Assembly: GCA_022393335.1 (NCBI GenBank)
Contig: JAJEKB010020795.1
Span: 212,427-276,426, forward strand
Direction: 5' to 3'
From: Macrotrachela quadricornifera
Lineage: Eukaryota > Rotifera > Eurotatoria > Philodinida > Philodinidae
Length of the DNA: 64,000 nt
This document shows, one piece after another, positions 13,326 to 23,152 of this stretch. Both the position numbers and the translations under genes were made by a program. Positions within the stretch are counted from its first letter, which is position 1; every line of letters begins with the position of its first letter. Under the pieces are notes generated by a model. That model did not search any database and was not told the origin of the DNA. It worked only from the letters and a program-made list of their open reading frames with translations.

Positions 13326-14352
13326 GAATTATAGTGGAACTATGAATATAACAATGCACAATAGTCAATTTTAGTTGGATAATTCTGTTTTGACGATGTT
13401 TTCAATTGAGTTATTTTCTTTTGCATAAATGTTCAAAAAAGACTAAATACATATCAATGGAAAGAGAAGAAGACAGACTATTTTTTCATACAAAAGCCTT
13501 TTTAAAATCAAAATATTTATGAAGTAAAATATTTATTTTATGATAGACAGCTGACCAATATTCATGTTAAACATTATCATTTTTTTATAATGAGAAATCT
13601 TCTTTTCATAAATTTCGATTTCAAAGATCGTCAGATGCCGAAAGTTTTTTACTCAGATGAATGAACCCGATTAACCGACAAAATTCAATTGAAATCCTAG
13701 TTGTGAACATATTACCGGATCCGTAGTGTTAGAATCCGGCGAATATTCGACCAAATTCAACACTGAGATTTGATAAGAGTTTTAGCTATCGAATTTTGAC
13801 AAGTTACCTATACAGTCTTATCGGATTTTGATCGATTCCTGCAAGATTCAATCGAATTTCCAAACTAGAGATTCATTAATAGGTTCACAACTAGGATTTT
13901 GATGGACTTTAGTGAGATTCGATAGAACCCGAACAGGATCCGGTGGGATGCTTTGTCGGATTGTTCGTCTTGAGCAGAAAATGATTTCTCAAAAGAAAAA
14001 GATATTTTTTGATAAAACTTCAAATTATATATTATCTTATGTAGTATTTGACAATCTTTGAAATCCCATTTTATGAAAACAAGATTTCTCATTATAAAAA
14101 AATGATAATGTTTAACATGAATATTGGTCAGCTGTCTATCATAAAATAAATATTTTACTTCATAAATATTTTGATTTTAAAAAGGTTTTTGTATGAAAAG
14201 ATAGTCTGTCTTCTTCTCTTTCCATTGATATGTATTTAGTCCTTTTTGGACATTTATGCAAAAGCAAATAACTCAATTGAAAACATTGTCAAAATAAAAT
14301 TATCCAACTAAAATTGATTATTGTGCATTGTTATATTTATACTTCCATTATC
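13326..14352. repeat. Foldback element with arms of about 300 bp
   Basis: The left arm (about 13326-13640) is the reverse complement of the right arm (about 14045-14352) with scattered mismatches. A shared example is TTGGTCAGCTGTCTATC on the right against GATAGACAGCTGACCAA on the left. The 400 bp centre contains a second nested inverted pair, AATCCTAGTTGTGAAC (about 13695) against GTTCACAACTAGGATT (about 13883). No transposase is encoded. It is most simply a foldback or MITE-type non-autonomous element. The termini are approximate and no clear target-site duplication was found. Confidence 0.8.
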
Positions 14353-14710
14353 CAGTCAGGACTAAAAATGGAAAAATGGTATTAAAATGGTGTAGAATTT
14401 AAATTATTATAATACGAAAAACTGTCATAATAAAAATGCTGGAGAATGCTCTAAATTTGGGGATTAAAATGACGAGATTAATGAAGGTAAAATGATTGCA
14501 CTTTCACAATAATAATTTATGCAAATTAACCCTTTCTTAGCCAGTGGTACATATATGGACCACTTTTTTGTTTTTGACCACAAACGTACAAAAAAATAGA
14601 TAAAATGATGCCGATAGAAAAAAATAATAGTACTACGTAAATGGCATTTATCATTAGTTATTCAAATCGTATATAACAAAAAAATTACGTTACATATGTT
14701 CTTCTCCATC

Positions 14711-16060
14711 TATACCCCTGGAAAGCAAAAGTTGGAATCGGTATTTTCACTATATTGTCATAAAAAAACTTATTTTTTGAAAACATAATACCATATTCTG
14801 AAAGAGCATCGAATTCTCTATCTTCCTATATAGTCACATTTTATTTTTCATTACTGTATTATGAAGAAAAATCGAGTACAAAAAAAACACTTCATCTTCA
14901 CATTCCCACAGACATGATTTTGTGACTGTCATAAAAAAAAGTTTCTCGAATTTTTCATCCACTTACAGCTGTTTTCTCGGAAAGGCCATTACATATTCTG
15001 ATAGAGCGTCAAATTCTCTATCTTCCTATATATTTACTTATTGTCTTAGACTGATTTATTGAGGAGAAAATTTGAGTACAACGAATACATCATCAACTGA
15101 CTAGCGTCAGAAATCTGCATTTTTCAATGCTACGGCAGTTTTTTTGACATCTATTATTCTGACGAGAAAAATTATTAGAATAAGCCAATCATTGGTTCTG
15201 GTAGAGAGTGAAATTCTCTATCATCCTGTATAGTTTTGTCGTCTTTTGCATTTATATCTTGGACATTATTTCGAGTATAATGTTTAAATGCTCTTCGGTC
15301 AGCTTTAGATGAAGATAGGTTGCTACTATCTATTTCAAGTTTCGTTCCAAAAGTACCTGGAGATAGAGAATTTGAAACTCTATCACAATCTATATGTTAT
15401 TCCTTCAAAAATTGTTATTCTCTTATTAATAACGCGCAGACAAAAATAAATATTTCAATAAAGAAATGGTTACTTATACTTTCTGCAGAATATTACAAAA
15501 ACAATAGCCGAATTTCTCGTCGATATATGAAATCAAACTAAGACAAAAATATACTGGATGATAGAGAATTTCACACTCTGCCAGATCCAGTGATTCATTT
15601 ATTAGAAAATTTATTTCCCTCATAACAATACTTTGCAAAAAACTAGAGAAGTAACCACTTTCAGTACTCGTCAGTTGATGATTTATTTGTTGTACTCAAA
15701 TTTTCTCCTCAATAAATCAGTCTAAGACAATAAGTAAATATATAGGAAGATAGAGAATTTGACGCTCTATCAGAATATGTAATGGCCTTTCCGAGAAAAC
15801 AGCTGTAAGTGGATGAAAAATTCGAGAAACTTTTTTTTATGACAGTCACAAAATCATGTCTGTGGGAATGTGAAGATGAAGTGTTTTTTTTGTACTCGAT
15901 TTTTCTTCATAATACAGTAATGAAAAATAAAATGTGACTATATAGGAAGATAGAGAATTCGATGCTCTTTCAGAATATGGTATTATGTTTTCAAAAAATA
16001 AGTTTTTTTATGACAATATAGTGAAAATACCGATTCCAACTTTTGCTTTCCAGGGGTATA
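14711..16060. repeat. 1.35 kb palindrome built from regularly spaced hairpins
   Basis: The first base TATACCCCTG (14711) mirrors CAGGGGTATA ending at 16060; the axis is near 15386. The outer 375 bp of each arm look identical by eye; the inner parts differ more. Seven copies of a short hairpin word (form GATAGAG-9 nt-CTCTATC) lie near 14802, 14998, 15199, 15360, 15558, 15746 and 15946, spaced about 160 to 200 bp, with the fourth at the axis. The first three face one way and the last three the other. No coding potential is seen; the ORF at 15320-15541 crosses the axis and is not a gene. Confidence 0.85.
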
Positions 16061-16808
16061 TATAACAAGCACAGAAAAAGTAAAGAAAAAGATAAAATAA
16101 CAATCTAGATAGTTCTTAGTGACAGAATAAAATAATGACCTTATAAATATACAAAGAATTTACCTAATGCAAGGAAGAAAAAGAGAGAAAGAAAGAAGAA
16201 TGTATACACATACACATATGGAACGTGATATATCTTATTGTAGTGCTCTCATACAATCACCCACTGAATTCTTTGAAAAATGCCATAATTTGATAGAATA
16301 AATAGAAACAAGTAGTTTTCTTTAGAAATTTTTGATAGTTTCACAGCTGTATATAAAGTGTATCCATTACAAAAATTTGTCAGTTTTCAATTTGAAGTTA
16401 TACAGATTGCAGCTAATCTTTTGTTTGACAAATGCTTTCTTTTGACAAATAAATCCACTAGTCGACGATCTTGCCTCTCGTCTTGCCAGATTCTTGATTT
16501 TCTTGTTTGTCAGTCAAGATTCTTTTGCCATTCCTTCTATACAAGATTCTTGCCTGAAAAAACAGATCTGGATTTTCTTGTGGTATTCTTGTAGACAGAA
16601 TCTTGGCTGGCGAGGCAAGAAATGTCTCGTCAGACAAGATTCTTGTATTCTTGAATTCTTGCCTGAATCTTTATTTTCTTGACTTCTTGTCTGATTCTTT
16701 TTTTCTTGCAATTCTTGTATGATTCTTGTATTCTTAAATTCTTGCCTGAATCTTTTTTCTTGAAGTTTTTGAATGATTCCTGCGATATAAATAGTGATGT
16801 GGGCTTAA

Positions 16809-17179
16809 TATTAGCATTGAATTAATTTAATACTTACAATAATACTTTTGTATAATGATCCTAAGGCAAAAATATTACAGTTGGTATTAATTAATGTAGT
16901 GCTAAAGCGAAGCTCACATCTCTGACTGATTTCAATACTTTTGTATTCCAGCTTTAATACAAAGGCATTGTAGCAAGCATCAAATTAATGCAAACTATAT
17001 TAATTTCATACTAACTACAATGCTTTTACATCAAAACTGTAATACAAAAGTATTGAAATCAGTCAGAGATGTGAGCTTCGCTTTAGCACTACATTAATTA
17101 ATACCAACTGTAATACTTTTGCTTTAGAATCATTATACAAAAGCACTGGTGTTAGCATAAAATTAATGCAATGCTAATA
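16809..17179. mobile_element. TTAA-flanked palindromic MITE (piggyBac-like target) nested in the larger element
   Basis: The 371 bp element begins TATTAGCATTG and ends CAATGCTAATA, and TTAA stands immediately outside each end (16805-16808 and 17180-17183). The two halves are near-reverse complements throughout, for example GAAGCTCACATCTCTGACTG on the left against CAGTCAGAGATGTGAGCTTC on the right. A TTAA duplication is the hallmark of piggyBac-type transposition, so this is probably a MITE mobilised by such an enzyme. No ORF. Confidence 0.75.
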
Positions 17180-17559
17180 TTAAGTCGATGCCCCTAGATG
17201 CCTAGGACAAGCATTATGATAGTCGTAAACGACACTATACGATCGTATCTCGTCGTGTCGTATACGATAGAATACAATGTATTCATGACCGATGTAGACA
17301 ACCGTTATATCGTCGTATATGACGTCGTTTGTCATTGTATAGACATAAACATCTAACTAGGGAGGAGAGAGATGAGTTTCTGTCACCTTTCCCTCTCATT
17401 TTCTAAATACAAGCTTTCCAAAAATAACCGCCGTCATAAAAGGCCACTTTAAAAAAATAAAATTTATTATAAATATTTTAAATAATATTTTTATTATTCA
17501 AAATAATTTTTTATTTTATAATAAAAAAAACTATATAAAACGATAAAAAAATATTAAGT

Positions 17560-18145
17560 GGATTGAAAACATACTTACCATAGAATAAGCCGTTGAGTCA
17601 CATCTAAATAAAAAAAAAAGATCTTTTTTTATATAATAATAATACTTATCTTTTAATTGTACCGTTGAGTTGAACCTAAACGAAGAAAAAAAATTACTTC
17701 AATAATAATACTTACCACAAGTTGTAGCATTGAGTTCTGTCTAAAATAATAAAAGAAAACTATTTTATTTAATAAAAATATTTACCATTAGTTATGTCGT
17801 TGAGTCGAATTTGAAACATAAAAAAAATATTTTATTGAATCACAATATTTTTTATTGCTTGTGACATTGGGTTAAACATAACTAAATGAAAGATAAAAAC
17901 TGTTTGATTTAAAATAATACTTGCCAATAATTATTGGGTTGAAATAGACCTAAACAAAAGATAAAAAATATATTTAATAGAATAAAAGAATACTTACCAT
18001 TATTTTGTACCTTTGAGATCGACTCACATAAAAGAAAAAAAAACTATTTAATTTAAAATAATACTTACTGTTGGTTGTGTCGTCGAGATACATCTAAATG
18101 AAAGAAAAAAAATTATTGTTTTGTTAAAAATAACTTACTGTTTAA
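17560..18145 (-). repeat. Tandem array of about nine 70 bp units resembling mini-exons with splice sites
   Basis: Units recur every 67-73 bp (plus-strand ACTTAC anchors near 17573, 17643, 17710, 17780, 17848, 17918, 17991, 18062 and 18131). On the minus strand most units read pyrimidine tract, TTTAG, a core of about 25 nt (consensus near ATTCGACTCAACGACACAAC plus TAATG), then GTAAGTATT. AG is kept in about six of eight acceptors and GT or GC in most donors. The implied spacer of 45 nt matches intron length in this genome. CGT-rich sequence sharing AAACGACACTA flanks the array (17227-17237 and 18144-18154). Confidence 0.75.
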
Positions 18146-18654
18146 ACGACACTAACACGATGCTATACGATCGTCATAATTATAAATGAATAAGTAACGG
18201 TCATACGTCTATATTTATATGTGTTTGAACCATGAGATCACGTGCTATTGATCTTGAAGATCAAGTAAGAATCTTTTAAAAGAAAAAAAAGAAGCTTGCC
18301 TGAACTTCAAGAAATTTTTAAATTTCTTCTAATTCTTCCCAGATTCTTGTTTTTCTTGATTATCAGACAAGATTCTTTTTATTCATGATGTTCAGGCAAG
18401 ATTCTTTTGAGAGGAACAGAAAAAGATTCTTGTCTGAACTTTTAAAAAATCTTGAACATCTTGTCACTCTTGTCTGATTCTTTTACTTCTGAGTAATCAG
18501 ACAAGATTCTTAGCGTCTTGAACTTCTGGTGAGAATCTTTTTTCTTTCCTCTCGAAAGGAATCTTGTCTGACCACCAAGACTGAAAAGAATCTTGTCTGA
18601 TTATCAAGAAAAACAAGAATCTGGAAAGAAATGAGGCAAGAACGTCGATTAGTG

Positions 18655-20186
18655 AATGGTATAAATTTGGTAGCAATAAAAAACGGCAAAAGTAAAAAAA
18701 ATATCCAAAGAAAAAATATCGAAGGTGCTTTAATGCAGCTTTAGTACACTAGCTCATTAACATCGCATGAATAATCTGCAAAAGAATCTATATCATGCAT
18801 TTACATATGGTTAGTGTATGCTAACAGTGCATTAATAATACTTTCAACATTTTTTATTTCTATCAAATTTATACATATCATAATTTCGGTATGTATGCTC
18901 TTCTCGGAAAATCTCATCATGGAGATTAAGATTGTTAAATCAAAATTTGTCGAAAATCTTATTTATAAGAAATTCGGATTTTGATATTGATGATCTCTAT
19001 TTCTATGATATCCATTTCGGCGATGAGGCTTATCATTCGTAATTTCGATTCAGAAATTCTTAGACAATTATGCTTTATTATTAGGTATGCGTAAAAATGT
19101 CTTAACATTTGAAAGACATTCATTTGTATGTTGACAAGAAATATGCAATGTAAAGAAAATTAGGCATATAAACTGACTCATAATTAAATAGCAAGAAGCA
19201 GTGGACCATGTTATCCAATTTTTAAAATTATTTATTTTGTGCTCATTTTGGATAGGGTGGACTTCTATTCTGGGGGGGGGGGGGGGCGGAGGAGGTTTAA
19301 TTTTCTTCGTCTTTATCCTTTTCATACTCTCTTTCTTTAGGCTTAATCAGTGCGAATAAAACTAATCGATGTGCATATGATCAGCTGTTTTCATAATTAT
19401 CGGGCACACAATCGTCTTACACACAAATCATAGACCCAATATTCACCAAATAACTGTTTGAAATCATTCTTATCTTGAAAATCTTCTTATCTATTCTGAT
19501 GCAGAAAAAAAACTGCATTGAATGAGTTTAATATCAATGAATTGCACGAATAACTCAAGTGGTATAGTAATAAAATGTTGTACTCGTGATTAGGATACTT
19601 TATTTTACCGATCTGTAAAAAGCATAAATGAAACAAAGACAACAATATTTTTATTGAATGTCCAAAGGTTCGCCTAAACATTCTCAAGTAAAGCTCAAAA
19701 CTTCTAGGTAGCACCCTCTAGATTGAGTCCAAAGAGTTCGGATTGGTATTCTTAGGTACGTCTCAATCGTTTTTAAATAGTATTCCGAGGTACGCACCAA
19801 AATGTCTCAGATTGTACTTCCAGTTTGAGAGAAAATTTTTTTCTTTTGATATGAGACAGAAATACTTCAATTTAATTCTAACAGAAAAATGACACCACTT
19901 ATCTGTGAGGAGAGAGGAGGAGGAGAGGTAGGTTCAAATTTCTACACTACAAAACTCTCTTTTAGATCGTGTTTCACAAAATCGTTTTCAATTGCTCGTT
20001 CTATTGAATATATCTATTTGATTAACAATTAAAGAACTCATATCCATAAGGTAGCTGATGAAAATCTAATTCATATATTAAATGAATATTACAAAGTACA
20101 TAAAATCGTAAATGAATTTTATTATTTGAATGATATACACATAATTGGGTTATAATTCAACATTTTATATTATTAATCAATTATTT
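18655..20186. other. Gene-free stretch with a long G run
   Basis: No gene recognised. A homopolymer of about 16 G at 19275-19290 creates a false proline-rich ORF on the minus strand. A segment near 19535-19580 looks vaguely tRNA-like but lacks a good B box. Confidence 0.45.
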
Positions 20187-23152
20187 ATGGTTCGTTTAAT
20201 AGATACTTCACGTTTATTTGGAATTCGAAATTGTTGTTTAATTTTTTTCTTAATTTATCTTATTATTTTAATCGTTGTTTTTATTCGTTATTCTTATTTA
20301 TTTCATAGACAAAAATCAACTATTTTAATTTCATCATATAATCCAATATTTATTGATCAACGTGATCTTGATGATGCACAATTAAAATATTCACATCATC
20401 AACGATTATTAAATGAAAATTTTTTTAATACAACAAATTTAGTATGTCGTGCACCTAGATTATCTATTCATAGTAAAGAAATGTGGCAATTCATTAATTT
20501 AAGAAATGAAACAAAACTTAAGTGTGGTATGCCATCACCAAATTGGATTTATGTATCAAATGGTTTTTATTTTTTGTCATCTTTTAATTTGATTGAATTT
20601 ATAATATTTTTTATTTCAGGTACTATATATTTTACTAAAGAAGTTATTCAAAAATATGGTTCAATAAAATGTGATTTTTCTCCAATTTTAAGACCATCAG
20701 GTGAAGAATTTTGGGTAACAATAGGAGGTTATCAATCATTTATAAAAGATAAAATTCCATTAACATTATCAGATTTTTTTATTGCTAATTGTCAATCAAA
20801 AACTGGAGAAATATATACAAATTATCATATGGGTATTCGATTTGATAAGAATCTACATAACAGGTATCTTTAGTAATATTTATCTATTAACTTAAATTTT
20901 TCTTAAGACATATTGAAAAACCAATAATAAAAACTCATCTTGGTTATAATATTCTTATGTTTGGTTTTGATTCGGTTTCTCGAATGGCATTTATGAGACT
21001 ATTACCAAAAACTTATTCATATTTAATTAATGAATTAGGTAGTATTGTTATGAAAGGTATATATAAAAATATTTTTCATTAATAATATTAGTTAAAAAAA
21101 GAAAAGAAAATGATATATTATTTTAGGATATAATATTGTTGGTGATGGTACAACACCAAATCTTTTAGCACTTTTAACAGGACATAAAATTGAAGAATTA
21201 TAGGAAGCAAGAAAAGGAAAAGATAATTTTACAAGTGAAATGATTTTTTGGATGCGCCAAATTGAAACTGAATATATTCGTATGAAAGTTTTTTTTCTTT
21301 CTAATATTTTGTTGATTTAACTAAAATATGTATTATATAAAGAATATTTGTCAATATAACCTTCAATATTCTATGAAATATTAAGTGAAACGAAGAGAGA
21401 TCTCAAGCTTAGGTCTATATTAGTTATAGGATATACTTTATTTAAAGTAACTATCATTTAATAAGTGATAGAAAACTGAATAATTTGAGAATGTATCTAG
21501 CTATTAAGATCGAATAGAATAGTCAATAGTGAAGCATATAATTGTATGTACAAACTAAAAGTTTAAAACAGATTTCAAATAGATTAAAAGATAAATCTTT
21601 AAAATTTTTTATTTATTTAATTAGATTGTATCCATGGTAAAAAACGAAATGCATCCGATTTGATTTCATATTTAATTCAAAATAATATCGAACAATTATT
21701 AGAACAAAAAAATAATTCTAAATGTTTACAATTAATGAACTTGTTTCTTGGATTCATAATCAACCTCAAAGTAAATGATATCTTTTTTGCTTTAATCTTT
21801 ATTCATAATTATTTTATAGTTTTATAGAAAATCTTAATCGAACTCAAATATTAATGATGATAACAGATTATAAAAAATTTAAATATCCAGGAGCAAAAAG
21901 AAATCAAAGTATGAAAATGATAGATGAATATCCATGGATATGGAAAAAATTTATGAGTAAAAATAAATTCTTTTTCAAATATTCTATTATAATCTATATA
22001 TATATAATAGATAATGGTTATATAACACAATGAATTGAAGATTGGCAAGGAATAGGTTCATTAACATGGCGTTTAAATGGTTTTTATGATCCACCAGTTG
22101 ATCATTGTGGTCGTCCATTTTATCTTTGCACAGAATCAAAACGTCCATCACTATATGATCATTGTTTTGGTTCAATAACACGTTTTCTAACAATATTAAA
22201 TTATTTAAATGATTTATTTCATATGTATTCATTACCTAATCAACGAAAATTTTCATTTGGTTATCATAAAAAATATTCTCATAATTCATATGATTTTTTA
22301 CCTTATGCAGATGATGAATTATTATTATTTCTTAAAAATTTAAATAAAAATGATATATTAAATCATACAATACTTATTATAATGACTGATCATGGTCCAA
22401 GATTTTCTTATACAGCTAAAACATAACAAGGTAGATTAGAAGAACGTTTACCATTTATGTCAATACGAATGCCAATAGAATTTCAAATAACTTATCCAAA
22501 TATAATGAATAATCTTCGATTAAATTCCCATCGATTAACAACATCATTTGATGTTCATGAAACATTTCTTCATATGTTTAATTTTCATTCATTAAAATCT
22601 TATCAAACACAATCAACTCGTTCAATAAGTTTATTTAATTTAATATCTAATACAAGAACATGTACTGATGCTGGAATAAGTTCACATTTATGTGCATGTC
22701 TTAATTGGCAAGATATATCAATAAAAGATCCAATTATTATTAAATTTAGTCAATCAATAATTAAATATTTTAATCAATTTATGTCAACATATGAAAATAA
22801 TAGTGAATGTGCAGTACTTTCATTGTATAAAGTAATTAAAGCAAGATTATTAATTGAAAATAAAGTATGGTTAAAATTTGATGAAATGGCAAATGGACAA
22901 AAATTTAATCAAACTAATATAAAAACATATCAAATACAATTTGAAACAATACCAGGACATGGACAATTTGAATTAACAGCAATATATCATTCAGATAATA
23001 TGACATTTGATATTCAAAGACAACATTTAAGTCGTATTAATACATATGGTCAAACATCTGCTTGTATTGCAGAAAAACGACCAGAATTTCGCGAAATATG
23101 TTATTGTTCACATCTGTTAAAAACAGAAAAAACAAAATCAAAAGATTATTAA
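20187..23152 (+). pseudogene. DUF229 (alkaline-phosphatase-like fold) membrane protein pseudogene
   Basis: The most likely start is the ATG at 20187, giving a signal anchor (FLIYLIILIVVFIRYSYLF) as in DUF229 proteins. Motifs in order: NWIYVSN-GTIYFTKEVI, FGFDSVSRMAFMRLLPKTYS, YNIVGDGTTPNLLALLTG, DEYPWIWKKFM, FYDPPVDHCGRPFYLC, MTDHGPRF, and ERLPFMSIRMP. The Asp/His residues expected to bind metal remain. Introns at 20563-20619, 20864-20907, 21057-21126 and 21957-22010 are canonical and join conserved blocks. Three in-frame stops break it: TAG 21201-21203, TGA 22031-22033 and TAA 22424-22426. Also, about 640 bp of unrelated sequence lies between EARKG (about 21204) and YPGAK (about 21885), which should be adjacent. 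The family's reaction is unknown. All three stop types occur, so code reassignment does not explain it. Confidence 0.8.
21215..21880. other. Probable insertion splitting the DUF229 pseudogene
   Basis: Sequence between two normally adjacent DUF229 motifs. It contains plus-strand coding-like pieces of its own (FTSEMIFWMRQIETEYIR; CIHGKKRNASDLISYLIQ after a TTAG acceptor at about 21625; NELVSWIHNQPQ in another frame; FIENLNRTQILMMITD), arranged like short exons of a different gene. I do not recognise that gene. No inverted termini were found. Confidence 0.4.

Larger units (their letters stand above)
16456..18654. mobile_element. 2.2 kb non-autonomous DNA transposon with terminal inverted repeats
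   Basis: The left end CACTAGTCGACGATCTTGCC (from 16456) matches the reverse complement of the right end CACTAATCGACGTTCTTGCC (to 18654). Similarity continues inward for 75 bp or more through TTCTTG-rich subterminal sequence (16470-16790 and 18260-18640, mostly variants of ATTCTTGTCTGATTCTTG). The ends begin with CACTA, and AAT occurs near both flanks, but a 3 bp duplication is not certain because of one extra C on the left. There is no transposase ORF. The interior holds a TTAA-flanked MITE and a 70 bp tandem array. Confidence 0.7.

Noticed and set aside
15320..15541. 73-codon ORF in the large palindrome
   Set aside because: Spans the axis of the palindrome and contains the hairpin repeat word.
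14711..16060. CRISPR-like array of regularly spaced palindromic repeats
   Set aside because: Spacing of 160-200 bp is far too long, the units flip at a central axis, the spacers are mirrored rather than unique, and the context is eukaryotic.
16470..18640. TTCTTG-rich sequence as telomeric repeat
   Set aside because: Degenerate and arranged as inverted subterminal zones of one element, not a simple head-to-tail telomere array.
19068..19325. Minus-strand ORF with a polyproline run
   Set aside because: Created by a homopolymer of about 16 G; no other sign of coding.
19535..19680. tRNA-like or tRNA-derived SINE segment (CAAGTGGTATAGTA, later GGTTCGCC)
   Set aside because: No acceptor-stem pairing or proper B box at the right distance.
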